Shown here piece by piece: positions 52,953-60,843 of a stretch of DNA of 64,000 nucleotides. The stretch is from NCBI RefSeq assembly GCF_051594765.1, contig NZ_JBPPGJ010000001.1, positions 458,922-522,921 on the forward strand, in the 5' to 3' direction. Numbering within the stretch: the first letter of the stretch is position 1; every line of letters begins with the position of its first letter. A model generated the notes under the pieces. The model worked only from the letters and a program-made list of their open reading frames with translations. It ran no database searches and was not told where the DNA came from. The stretch comes from Paenibacillus_AR sp051594765 (GTDB taxonomy: Bacteria; Bacillota; Bacilli; Paenibacillales; NBRC-103111). The translations under genes and the position numbers were made by a program.

Positions 52953-54452
52953 ATGGCCATGCGCTCCAAAGATTGGTATGGAACCCCCATGTCTTCCTGC
53001 GATACCGCGAATCCCCTGTTCGGGGAAGACGAACTTGCCTCGAACATTCTGGCCGACATTCCCGTCGGCATTATCATTGTGAGCGCCAAGGTGGAAGTCG
53101 TCTACGTAAATGAAGCGGCCTGCCGGTGCTTAAGGCTGACCCGGGAACAGATCCGGGACAAGAAGCCGCCTCATTACAAGTGGCATATGATCAACCGGGA
53201 TGGAAGCCGCCTGCCCATCTACTACAACCGGATCCTGATGGAACTGCTGGAGGGCCACGAGGTCCGAGACAAGCTGGTAGGCGTATGGAACGAGGAATCC
53301 GGCCTCTACAATTGGCTCATGCTGAGCGCCAAGCCCGATATGCGCCGGTCCGAGACCCGATATCTGGTCATGCTCCATGACGTAACGGAGCTGATCGAAA
53401 GCAAGGAACGCTACAAAACCATCACCGAGCACTCCCTGGATGCCATCTGCATCATTGACGGAACGCAGTGGGTCTACCTGAATCAACCGGGCCTTGACCT
53501 CTTCGAGGCGGACGGACCGGAGCAGCTGATCGGCATGCCTTACGAGAACCTGCTGCATTCCCGGCATCATGCCGGGTGCAGGGAGCGGTGCAGGAGCGTG
53601 CTGGAGGATCACCGGGTTGCCGAGCTGATCGAGGAGGAATGGTTCACCCTGAAGGGCAACCGGCTCCACTGCGAGGTTCTGGGGGTTCCCACCGTACTTG
53701 GGAACAAACGGATGATCAAGCTGATCATCCGGAACATCACCGAGCGCAAGCGCGCCCAAGAGATGCTGCTCCAGTCCGAGAAGCTGAACATCGCCGGGCA
53801 GATCGCCGCCTCCGTCGCCCATGAGATCCGCAACCCGCTGACTTCCCTGAAGGGCTTCATCAAGCTGATGCGGCAACAGGGTGCCACCGACCGGTATCTG
53901 CAGATCATGGAGGTGGAGCTGGAGCGGATCAACAGCATCGCCCAGGAGATGCTGTACCTCGGCAAGCCGCAGACCGTCGATAAGAAGGTGCTGAGTCTGC
54001 CGGCCATTCTGGAGCAGGTCACCGGGCTGATGGAGAGCCAGGCGCATATGATGAACGTGTCCATCGAGCTGTTATATGCCGAACGGCTTCGGATCATGGG
54101 GGATGAGAACCAGCTGAAGCAGCTGCTCATCAACCTGATCAAGAATGCGGTGGAAGCCATGCCGGATGGAGGGAAGATCTTCGTTCGCTCCATGCGGGAG
54201 GAAGGCTATGCCGTTCTGACCGTCGAGGACCAAGGCAGCGGCATCCCCAAGGAGCAGATCGAGAACCTGGGCCGCCCGTTCTTCACCACCAAGTCCGGCG
54301 GAACCGGGTTAGGGCTGATGGTGTGCCGGAACATAATCAAAGAGCATGACGGCTTGCTGGAGGTATCCAGCCGGCCCGGCTGCGGAACGGTCTTCACGGT
54401 CCGTCTGCCCCTGGTATGTGACAACAACAACAGCCCGTCCCCCTGCGTATAG
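52953..54452 (+). CDS. PAS-domain orphan sensor histidine kinase (sporulation-kinase-like)
   Basis: About 499 residues, with no transmembrane segments. Two PAS domains (about 30-150 and 155-270) precede the dimerisation/phosphorylation helix with the H-box SVAHEIRNPLTSLKGFIKLM. The HATPase domain has NLIKNAVEAMP, DQGSGIPKEQI and GGTGLGLMVCRNIIKEHDG. No response regulator gene is adjacent. The H-box and the domain plan match the KinA/KinE class that feeds the Spo0 phosphorelay. The ATG at 52953 follows AGGTG at six bases. Confidence 0.9.
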   Translation: MAMRSKDWYGTPMSSCDTANPLFGEDELASNILADIPVGIIIVSAKVEVVYVNEAACRCLRLTREQIRDKKPPHYKWHMINRDGSRLPIYYNRILMELLEGHEVRDKLVGVWNEESGLYNWLMLSAKPDMRRSETRYLVMLHDVTELIESKERYKTITEHSLDAICIIDGTQWVYLNQPGLDLFEADGPEQLIGMPYENLLHSRHHAGCRERCRSVLEDHRVAELIEEEWFTLKGNRLHCEVLGVPTVLGNKRMIKLIIRNITERKRAQEMLLQSEKLNIAGQIAASVAHEIRNPLTSLKGFIKLMRQQGATDRYLQIMEVELERINSIAQEMLYLGKPQTVDKKVLSLPAILEQVTGLMESQAHMMNVSIELLYAERLRIMGDENQLKQLLINLIKNAVEAMPDGGKIFVRSMREEGYAVLTVEDQGSGIPKEQIENLGRPFFTTKSGGTGLGLMVCRNIIKEHDGLLEVSSRPGCGTVFTVRLPLVCDNNNSPSPCV

Positions 54453-54470
54453 CGGGGAACGGGCTGTTGT
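54427..54470. terminator. Bidirectional terminator overlapping the kinase 3' end
   Basis: ACAACAGCCCGTCCCC and a near complement ending CGGGCTGTTGT. It overlaps the kinase stop codon and separates it from the convergent HAD gene. Confidence 0.8.
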
Positions 54471-54517
54471 CCGTTAAGCAGGGGCGTTCCGTTGCGCCCG
54501 GAGCTTCCTGTTGGCTC

Positions 54518-55318
54518 CTAGTCTTCCAGTGCTTCCAGCACGGTGTTCACGGTCCGGTCCGGCCGGATCCGGTCCTCGTCCCCAGGCTGGTACTTACCCG
54601 ACCGGACAAGACAGTTCCGGATTCCCGCTTCGGCAGCTCCGGCGATGTCCGTCAGAACGTCGTCCCCGATGGCGGTGACCTCCTGTGCCCGTAAGCCCAA
54701 CTCGCCAAGCACGGCTTCGTACATGAGCGGGGACGGCTTCCCCAGCACCATCGCTTCCTGCCCGGAGGCGCTCTCGAACAGCCGGCAGAAGGCCCCGGTA
54801 TCGAGCTTCGGGCCACGGTCTGACCAATAAAAGGGCGAGCTGCTCAGCGTGAGGAGCTTCGCTCCCTTGTGAAGCATCTCGAAGATCCGGTTCAGCTCTG
54901 CATAGCCGAAGGGAATCCCTTCGAAATCGCACAGCACCACATACTCCGGAGTGCCGCTGCACGGCAGCTGGGGCTGGATGCTAAGCCTGCTGCGGATCCG
55001 CTCCGGGCCGACGAACAAGTAGGAGGCCGTGCGCCGGATGCTCAGATACCGGTCCAGAATATGCACTGGGGTCAGGACTTCGCCGGGAAGCACCGGCATC
55101 CCCCAGCTCTGAAGCATGCCGGCCAGCTCCTCTGCCGAACGGCCTACGGCGTTGGTGACCACACGGAACGGGATGTCGCGGAATCGGAGCCGGTTCATGA
55201 ACCGGACCGCTTCCGGGCAGGGGGCTCCCCGGTGTACCAGCGTTCCTTCCAAATCGATGATCCAGCCTTGAGTCAGCTTCTTCGCCTCCTTAATAGGATT
55301 CGTATCGTCATGAAGCAC
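54518..55318 (-). CDS. HAD-IIA (NagD-like) hydrolase with altered motif I
   Basis: About 266 residues from the GTG at 55318. HAD motif I is WIIDLEGTLV: the second acidic position is Glu where family members have Asp (DLDGT). Motif II VVTNA, the cap region, and motif IV IGDDVLTDIAGA are normal. NagD-like enzymes dephosphorylate nucleotides or sugar phosphates. A strong AAGGAGG sits eight bases before a CTG codon at 55276, which would give a start typical of the family (right before the first strand), so a CTG start is possible. Confidence 0.85.
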   Translation of the reverse strand: MLHDDTNPIKEAKKLTQGWIIDLEGTLVHRGAPCPEAVRFMNRLRFRDIPFRVVTNAVGRSAEELAGMLQSWGMPVLPGEVLTPVHILDRYLSIRRTASYLFVGPERIRSRLSIQPQLPCSGTPEYVVLCDFEGIPFGYAELNRIFEMLHKGAKLLTLSSSPFYWSDRGPKLDTGAFCRLFESASGQEAMVLGKPSPLMYEAVLGELGLRAQEVTAIGDDVLTDIAGAAEAGIRNCLVRSGKYQPGDEDRIRPDRTVNTVLEALED

Positions 55319-55319
55319 T

Positions 55320-56459
55320 TTACTCTTGGGAGCCTGTTAGCCGGTCCGGCAGGGAGTAGGTCCTGTCGTTCTGGTCCCGCTCCAGGAGCACCATTTCACC
55401 CGCAGCGGCCAATTCGTCCAGGAAGGAGCAAACCGCCGTATAAAGGTAGGGCTTGCCGGTAGAGTAGCGCCTGTCATCCCCTCCATAGGAGGAGATCAAG
55501 AGCTCGGAGATCACCCTGGCGCTCTGCATGCCCTGGCGCAAAGCCTGGCGCACGGCGGATTGCAGCCGGACCTCCAGGCTCAAGAGCGATGTTGACCGCT
55601 GCCCGCCCATGGATGATGCGGGAGCAGATGTCTCCGGGAATGCCCCGAACGGAACCGTGCCGTCATCCTGCCCCTGCGCTTCCTCCGGCGGCGGTTCCGG
55701 AAGCGGGGGCTCCCCGCCCCCATCTCCGAACAGATCCGCCTCTCCGAACAAGTCGAAGGCTACCTGCCCGAATTCGGGCTCCTTCCTCTTCTTGGGAGCC
55801 GGCGTCTCCGGGGCCGGCGGCGAGGAAGCGGACTGCCGCAGCGCCGCCGCCACCCGGGGACGGATAGGGGGCGAGACCGTCAGATGCTGGCGGATCAGCC
55901 GCTTCAGCCGGAGCGTCTGACGGTCCAGAAGCGGCAGACCCAGCTCCAGGTGCCGGGAGATGTCTCCCGGCAGCGCCAGCCCGGACGGGATGTCCCCGAT
56001 GGCCCGCTCCGGAGTCCACCCGTCCCGCATCTTCGACAGAATCTCGTGCAGCTCGAAATCGATGGCCTCGAAGCAGTCCTTGATCTGGGCCACCACCTTG
56101 GCATCGATGCCCGTATGGAGCTCCAGGTGCGTAATGCCGAAGGTATGGGTCTGCCCCGTCTTCAGATTCTTGACGGTGTGGGCATACCTTAGCGACCGGC
56201 CGCAGTCGCACTTCAGCGCATCGGTCACTTCGCCCGCATCCTCGTAGCGCAGATAGATCCAATCGTCCACCAGCATCTCGATCTCCTCGAAGCTGGCATC
56301 CTCCGGAATATGGGCTCCCTTGCGGGAAGCCATGATCCGGGCGAATTGGGTCTTGCGCCCCCGCACCATCATCTCGTCCGCGAACCGGCGCTGCTCCGGA
56401 TTCAAGAGCGCCAAAAGCCGGTCCCGCTCCTCCACGGTCAAATCATACACAGAAAGCAT
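55320..56459 (-). CDS. Unknown protein with CxC motif and Pro-rich linker (DUF3895-like C-terminus possible)
   Basis: About 379 residues. The N-terminal part (about 1-190) is helical and contains DALKCDCGRSLRYAHTV, a possible half zinc site, and TFGITHLELHTGI. A low-complexity Pro/Glu/Ser linker follows (about 205-290). The C-terminal about 85 residues (LQSAVRQALRQGMQSARVISELL ... GKPYLYTAVCSFLDELA) resemble a small winged-helix-like domain I associate, weakly, with DUF3895. The ATG at 56459 follows AGGAGT. It may be cotranscribed with the HAD gene one base downstream. Confidence 0.7.
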   Translation of the reverse strand: MLSVYDLTVEERDRLLALLNPEQRRFADEMMVRGRKTQFARIMASRKGAHIPEDASFEEIEMLVDDWIYLRYEDAGEVTDALKCDCGRSLRYAHTVKNLKTGQTHTFGITHLELHTGIDAKVVAQIKDCFEAIDFELHEILSKMRDGWTPERAIGDIPSGLALPGDISRHLELGLPLLDRQTLRLKRLIRQHLTVSPPIRPRVAAALRQSASSPPAPETPAPKKRKEPEFGQVAFDLFGEADLFGDGGGEPPLPEPPPEEAQGQDDGTVPFGAFPETSAPASSMGGQRSTSLLSLEVRLQSAVRQALRQGMQSARVISELLISSYGGDDRRYSTGKPYLYTAVCSFLDELAAAGEMVLLERDQNDRTYSLPDRLTGSQE

Positions 56460-56538
56460 CCTATCGTACTCCTCTTTCCGTTCTTTCCTTACGGCTATCG
56501 TACCATAAGAACGAATGTTCCGGAAGAGCGGATGACGA

Positions 56539-56577
56539 AGAGCCTTTGTCTCCCGGCCTACGGGAAGCAAAGGCTCT
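56539..56577. repeat. Inverted repeat without T-run
   Basis: AGAGCCTTTG and CAAAGGCTCT with an inner CCCG/CGGG stem, between the V4R gene and the preceding unknown gene. It lacks a T-run on either strand, so it may be an RNA structure or a protein site. Confidence 0.5.
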
Positions 56578-56582
56578 GTCAA

Positions 56583-56611
56583 AAAAGGGGCGGCCCCCTG
56601 GACCCGGGGCC
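56583..56611 (-). terminator. V4R gene terminator
   Basis: On the minus strand GGCCCC and GGGGCC flank a short loop, followed by GCCCCTTTTTT, directly after the V4R stop. Confidence 0.65.
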
Positions 56612-57067
56612 TTACAGCAGCCGCACCTCGTATTCGCAATGCTCGTCCCCGCATACATTGCATTTGATCTCCCGGACTTGAACGGGACGGTTCAGGATCT
56701 TCCGCAGCGCGCCCTCCAGGATGGCACCCTCCAGGTCACAGACCAGCTTCTCCTCCAGAACCGGCAGCCCCTTGCAGAAGCAGTCCTCCACGGCGATCCG
56801 GAGCAGGCTCTCCTCCCGGTGCACGATGGACGGAATGCCGATCTTCAGCTCCCGGAACAGCGCAAGCAGCTCCTCCACGGTCTCGGCCGGCATAGTCTCG
56901 CCGATCTTCCGTCCGATGGTGACGGTCGTTCCCTTCCCGCCCATAGGCAGCGCCTGGTACATGCCGATCAGCCGGATGGTCCGGAACAGCTCCAAGGGAA
57001 CCTGATCACCCAATTCCTTGCGGTCGATGCGCTTCATATCTCCGTATGTAAACCCTTGCTGCTCCAT
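56612..57067 (-). CDS. V4R-domain protein linked to the oxidoreductase operon
   Basis: About 151 residues. The V4R (4-vinyl reductase-like) domain is clear: IAVEDCFCKGLPVLEEKLVCDLEGAILEGAL and the C-terminal ligand motif EIKCNVCGDEHCEYEVR. V4R domains bind small ligands, tetrapyrroles or metals, often in regulators and accessory proteins. The start follows GGGAGGG. It has its own Fnr-like box at the same spacing as the oxidoreductase genes upstream on the same strand, so I infer a shared role under low oxygen. Confidence 0.85.
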   Translation of the reverse strand: MEQQGFTYGDMKRIDRKELGDQVPLELFRTIRLIGMYQALPMGGKGTTVTIGRKIGETMPAETVEELLALFRELKIGIPSIVHREESLLRIAVEDCFCKGLPVLEEKLVCDLEGAILEGALRKILNRPVQVREIKCNVCGDEHCEYEVRLL

Positions 57068-57142
57068 GCTTATGCCCTCCCGATATGTTGTGAATGGTCC
57101 TGTACATCCTGTCTTCACCTTACCACACCCGGGAGAGCGTCT

Positions 57143-57158
57143 AGTGATGTATGTCACA
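57143..57158. promoter_or_regulatory. Fnr/Crp-like box upstream of the V4R gene
   Basis: AGTGATGTATGTCACA on the plus strand (TGTGA-N6-TCACT on the minus) differs from TGTGA-N6-TCACA at one position. The candidate -10 AAAGGT (57116-57121) is 21 bases away, giving a site centre about 40 bases before the expected start, the class II activator position. Confidence 0.6.
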
Positions 57159-57173
57159 CATGCGGCCGCTAGG

Positions 57174-57205
57174 TAAAAATAAAAGGGCTGCCTGGGCAGC
57201 CCTTA
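57174..57205 (-). terminator. porAB-type gene terminator
   Basis: AAGGGCTGCC, two-base loop, GGCAGCCCTT, then TTTATTTTT on the minus strand. Confidence 0.9.
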
Positions 57206-57210
57206 TCTTC

Positions 57211-59508
57211 TTACAGCAGCGGATGCTCGTGCTTGGCCTTCAAGATCGACCAGCGGCGCTCCACCTCGCGCTCGAACTCCATCAGGAGGGCATGGTTGTC
57301 CTCCCGAAGCAGGTGCTTGGACTTGCCCATGTGCTTCAGCCATTCGGTCAGCGGCACCCGCTTGCTGCGGGCGTCCGGATCATAGGTGATGCGGGTCTGG
57401 CCGTGCTCCACCTCGTAGAGGGGGAAGAAGCAGGAGTCCACGGCCGCGTGCACGATCTTCTCGCCGTCCCGGTCGTCGGACTTCCAGTTCAGCGGGCAGG
57501 TGATCAGCAGCTTGCCATATACCAGGCCTTCATTCTGGGCGTACCATTGGGCCTTGGCCGCCTTGGTCACCAGATCCTGCGGGAACGCCTCCGTGCCGGT
57601 GAACACGTACGGAATGTGGGTAGCCGCCATGATCTGGGGCGTGTCCTTATGGTGGAACGGCTTGCCCTGCTGCTTCTTGCCGACGCCCGAGGTGCTCGTC
57701 ATATGCCCGATCGGCGTCGAGTAGGAGAGCTGGGCCCCTGTGTTCATATACCCCTCGTTGTCGTACTCGAGGATGATCATGTTATGGTTCCGGAGCGCCG
57801 TGCCGATGGCGGAGCCCATGCCGATGTCCATGCCGCCGTCACCGGTAATCATGACGAAGGTGAAGTCCTCCGGCACGTCGATCTCGCCGCGCCGCTTGCG
57901 CTCGAAGAACGCCTCCACCGTGCCCGACAGGGTGGCCGGACCATTTTGGAACAGGTTGTGGATGAAGCTCTGCTTGTGCGAATTATACGGGTAACCGGTG
58001 GTCGTGATGTAGGCGCAGCCCGTGTGGAACAGCGTCACCACATTGCCCTCGATGCCCTTGAAGAACAGCTCCAGCGCAGGGAATATCCCGCAGCCCGGGC
58101 ATGCCCCATGGCCTGCCGCGATCCGCTTGGGCTTGCCGGTCAGCGCCCGCAGCGGCGGAACCTTGACGGACAGCTTGCCCGTCTCCTCGTCCTTCTTCAC
58201 CTGAATCAATCCGGAGTTGAAGGTGTCTCCGTGCATGGGAGCGATGACCGGCGCCAGCTTCTTGTCCGGGTCGCCCGGGGTCTGGCCGTAGTAATCGAAG
58301 GGCTTCTCGGCCGCCCCTTTCTCCATCGCATCGATGGCAAGACGGAAGAAGGCTTCCGCGTCATCCGCATAGAAGTCCTTGCCGCCCATGCCGAAAATCC
58401 GCGACAGCACGATAGGCTGTCCCCCGCGCAGCTCCTGGACCGCCGATTTCACCTCGTGGGTCAGATTGGCCCCGTTGGCGCCGTAGGAATCGGCCCGCTC
58501 GCCAACCAGCACGGCCTTGACGTTCCGCAGCGCTTCGCGGATCTCGGCCGCCGGGAACGGACGGATGATGTTCGGGCTGATCACGCCGGCCTTGATACCC
58601 TGCTCCCGCAGCTTGTCCACCGTGTCCTTGGCGGATTCGGCAGCGGAGTTCAGGAGGAACAGCGCCACCTCCGCATCCTCCATCCGGTACAGCTCCAAGG
58701 CGCTGTAGCGGCGTCCGGAGATGACGGCGTATTCCGCTGCCACCTCCTGGAACACCTCGCCGGCCCGGAGCATGGCATTGGACTGCTGGTAATGGTTGTT
58801 AACCAGATCGTCCCCGTTCATGTAGGCTCCGACGACGATGGGGTGGTTCACGTCCAACACGTGGGGGGCGGCCGGCGGCTGTTCGCCGACGAAGCGCTGC
58901 ACCGTACCCCGGTCGGTAAACACCTGGACCTTGCGCTTCTGGTGGGAGGTGAAGAAGCCGTCATAAGCCACGATCACGGGCAACCGGACATCCGGATGCT
59001 CCGCCACACGCAGCGCCATAATGTTCATATCATAGACGGCTTGCGGCGAACGGGCGGTCAGGATCACCCAGCCGGTATTCAGGCCATAGTACAAGTCCGA
59101 ATGGTCCCCTCGAATGTCCAAGGGGCCGCTGACGGCACGGGTCACCAGGTTCATGACCATGGGGAACCGGGTTCCCGCCTGAACCGGCAGCTGCTCGATC
59201 ATATAGAGGAAGCCGTTGGCGCTGGTCGCATTGAACACGCGTGCCCCTGCTGCGGCAGCCCCGTAGCAGATGCCTGCCGAGCCGTGCTCGCCGTCAGCGG
59301 GAATCAAGCGGATGTCATGCTCGCCCCGGACGCGCATCATGTCCAGGTACTGAGCGATCTCTGTGGAAGGCGTGATGGGGAAGTAGCCCATCAGGTGGTA
59401 ATTGATCTGGGCTGCCGCCATGGCCGCCATTTCATTGCCGGATTCGAAGACGGACTTCTGATCCGCAGGCTGAGATCCGTTCTTCAGGTCTTGTTCTTGC
59501 AGCGCCAT
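57211..59508 (-). CDS. 2-oxoacid (pyruvate-type):ferredoxin oxidoreductase, fused alpha-beta subunits
   Basis: 765 residues. The alpha part (about 18-410) starts SGNEMAAMAAAQINYHLMGYFPITPSTEIA. The beta part (about 480-765) has the cluster Cys CPGCG, the thiamine diphosphate motif GDGGMDIGMGSAIG with the Asn in YDNEGYMNTG, and a late Cys in LITCPLNWK. It oxidises pyruvate or another 2-oxoacid to the acyl-CoA and reduces ferredoxin. Subunit order alpha-beta in one chain is unusual compared with the four-subunit archaeal or one-chain bacterial forms. The ATG abuts the stop of the gamma-delta gene. Confidence 0.9.
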   Translation of the reverse strand: MALQEQDLKNGSQPADQKSVFESGNEMAAMAAAQINYHLMGYFPITPSTEIAQYLDMMRVRGEHDIRLIPADGEHGSAGICYGAAAAGARVFNATSANGFLYMIEQLPVQAGTRFPMVMNLVTRAVSGPLDIRGDHSDLYYGLNTGWVILTARSPQAVYDMNIMALRVAEHPDVRLPVIVAYDGFFTSHQKRKVQVFTDRGTVQRFVGEQPPAAPHVLDVNHPIVVGAYMNGDDLVNNHYQQSNAMLRAGEVFQEVAAEYAVISGRRYSALELYRMEDAEVALFLLNSAAESAKDTVDKLREQGIKAGVISPNIIRPFPAAEIREALRNVKAVLVGERADSYGANGANLTHEVKSAVQELRGGQPIVLSRIFGMGGKDFYADDAEAFFRLAIDAMEKGAAEKPFDYYGQTPGDPDKKLAPVIAPMHGDTFNSGLIQVKKDEETGKLSVKVPPLRALTGKPKRIAAGHGACPGCGIFPALELFFKGIEGNVVTLFHTGCAYITTTGYPYNSHKQSFIHNLFQNGPATLSGTVEAFFERKRRGEIDVPEDFTFVMITGDGGMDIGMGSAIGTALRNHNMIILEYDNEGYMNTGAQLSYSTPIGHMTSTSGVGKKQQGKPFHHKDTPQIMAATHIPYVFTGTEAFPQDLVTKAAKAQWYAQNEGLVYGKLLITCPLNWKSDDRDGEKIVHAAVDSCFFPLYEVEHGQTRITYDPDARSKRVPLTEWLKHMGKSKHLLREDNHALLMEFEREVERRWSILKAKHEHPLL

Positions 59509-60522
59509 TTAGATCTCCCCCTTGGTGGTCAAGTATGCAAAATGCTGCGGAACCCGGTTGCGTTCCGCGTATTGGTTCGCCTCGAGCAGCTCGGTCAAGG
59601 CTTCGGTCGGACAAGCCTCCACACATTTCAGGCAGCCCTTGCAGTATTGATAGTCGATGCCCTGCAGGAACATCTGCGGGTTGCCGCGCTTGTCGGCTCC
59701 CTTCTCCCAGACGAAGCACAGGTCCGGGCACACGGTGTCGCAGGCCGCACAGTGAATGCACTTGTCGCTGTGCCATTCCGGCAGATAGCCTTGGCGGGAG
59801 CCGCTCAGATCCTTCAGAACGCTGTTGGCCGTGACGGTCAGAATGCCGCCCGGCTCCTGCGTCAGGTACCCCAGCATGGGTTCGGCCCGCCGGAATTCCG
59901 TTTCGCCGCTGCCATCCCCCTCCAGGGTCTGGAAGCGGACCTCTTCGTAGCCCCGGTTGAAGGTGCGGAGGTTGGACTCCACCAGCTGGGGGCTCTTCTT
60001 CTCGAACGTCTTGCGAATGACAGTCCGCATGGCCTCCGGATCCAGGAACGAGCAGATCCGGAATAGGGCGCCCAGCATGGCCGTGTTGACCTTGGTCTTC
60101 TCCTCCACGGCGATCTTCAAGGCGTCGACGATGGCCAGTGTCCCCCGGGTCATCCGGAGATCCCGGGCGACGTCGCCGAACTCCCGGATGGAATTGACGA
60201 GGACGATGCCGCCGGGTCGCAGCCCGTTCACCACGTCCACGGATTTGTATAACGCTTCATGGAACACCCCGATGACATGGGGCTGTTCGATGGGGCTGTG
60301 ATCCCGGATCTCTACGCCCGGCTCGCAGAACCGGATGAAGCTCTTCACGGGGGAGCCCTTCTTCTCGGAGCCGTAGCTCGCGAAGTTGGAGCCGTTCAGG
60401 CCCAAGCCGATGACGCCGGTCTCGGCCAGCATCTTGCCGGCCAGGTTGGCCCCCAGGCCGCCGATGGATTCCAGCCGGATCTCGTAGAAGCCGAGCTCGT
60501 TTTTGTCTGGCAGGATGGACAC
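59509..60522 (-). CDS. 2-oxoacid:ferredoxin oxidoreductase, fused gamma-delta subunits
   Basis: 337 residues. The gamma part (about 8-190) has RLESIGGLGANLAGKMLAE and GVFHEALYKSVDVVNGLRPGG. The delta part is an eight-iron ferredoxin: CIHCAACDTVCP and CKGCLKCVEACP. With the downstream alpha-beta chain it forms a complete enzyme of two gene products. It leads the operon and is preceded by an Fnr-like box. Confidence 0.9.
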   Translation of the reverse strand: MSILPDKNELGFYEIRLESIGGLGANLAGKMLAETGVIGLGLNGSNFASYGSEKKGSPVKSFIRFCEPGVEIRDHSPIEQPHVIGVFHEALYKSVDVVNGLRPGGIVLVNSIREFGDVARDLRMTRGTLAIVDALKIAVEEKTKVNTAMLGALFRICSFLDPEAMRTVIRKTFEKKSPQLVESNLRTFNRGYEEVRFQTLEGDGSGETEFRRAEPMLGYLTQEPGGILTVTANSVLKDLSGSRQGYLPEWHSDKCIHCAACDTVCPDLCFVWEKGADKRGNPQMFLQGIDYQYCKGCLKCVEACPTEALTELLEANQYAERNRVPQHFAYLTTKGEI

Positions 60523-60595
60523 GCTGATTCCCTCATTCCCTGTTGGTCTATGGTTGATGGTCGACCTAACCTTACCATAGGGAATGTGTCCAATT

Positions 60596-60611
60596 TGTGA
60601 TGCAGATCACC
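60596..60611. promoter_or_regulatory. Fnr/Crp-like box upstream of the oxidoreductase operon
   Basis: TGTGATGCAGATCACC matches TGTGA-N6-TCACA with one change. The candidate -10 TAAGGT (minus strand, 60569-60574) lies 21 bases away, so the site would be centred about 41 bases before transcription start. Confidence 0.65.
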
Positions 60612-60652
60612 CGGTTGGCCGTGCATCCGACGCGCGAACCGCTTACAAGCGC

Positions 60653-60697
60653 AAAAAAAGCCTTCGTCTCGTCTTTTCGGTCAGACGGGACGAAGGC
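60653..60697 (-). terminator. gerE terminator
   Basis: On the minus strand GCCTTCGTC...GACGAAGGC is followed by seven T residues, about 28 bases after the gerE-like stop codon. Confidence 0.9.
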
Positions 60698-60724
60698 CAG
60701 TGGGTGGAATGCTCGAGACGATGA

Positions 60725-60817
60725 TCAAATCTTCAATTCCCCAAGCTTGATCAGCTCGACAACCGCTTGTGAACGACCTTTAACGTTCAATTTTTGCATG
60801 ACGTTCGAAATGTGTAT
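60725..60817 (-). pseudogene. gerE: 3' fragment of gerE, cut by the integrated element
   Basis: Thirty codons and a stop remain. The peptide reads HISNVMQKL ... VKGRSQAVVEL ... GELKI. This matches the C-terminus of B. subtilis GerE (HISNAMQKL ... VKGRSQAVVEL ... GELEL) at about 22 of 29 positions, from memory of that sequence. GerE is a LuxR-type activator/repressor of late mother-cell coat genes. The homology starts at the His corresponding to GerE residue 46, inside the helix-turn-helix; an in-frame TGA (60818-60820) is just upstream, so no product is made in this configuration. The terminator of the original gene is still in place. A different LuxR-family regulator is possible but fits less well. 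Confidence 0.82.
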
Positions 60818-60843
60818 TCAAACACGTAAAAAGACGCCGTTTA
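60795..60843. other. Probable attL junction of the gerE-intervening element
   Basis: The left half (to about 60815) is gerE sequence and the right half is element sequence ending in the recombinase stop codon. Large serine recombinases use about 50-base sites with a two-base core; the core should lie near 60810-60820. The exact core cannot be fixed without the other end. Confidence 0.6.

Noticed and set aside
57151..60066. A 971-codon open frame on the plus strand
   Set aside because: It is antisense to the two oxidoreductase genes; long open antisense frames are common in GC-rich DNA, and the protein has no recognisable motif.
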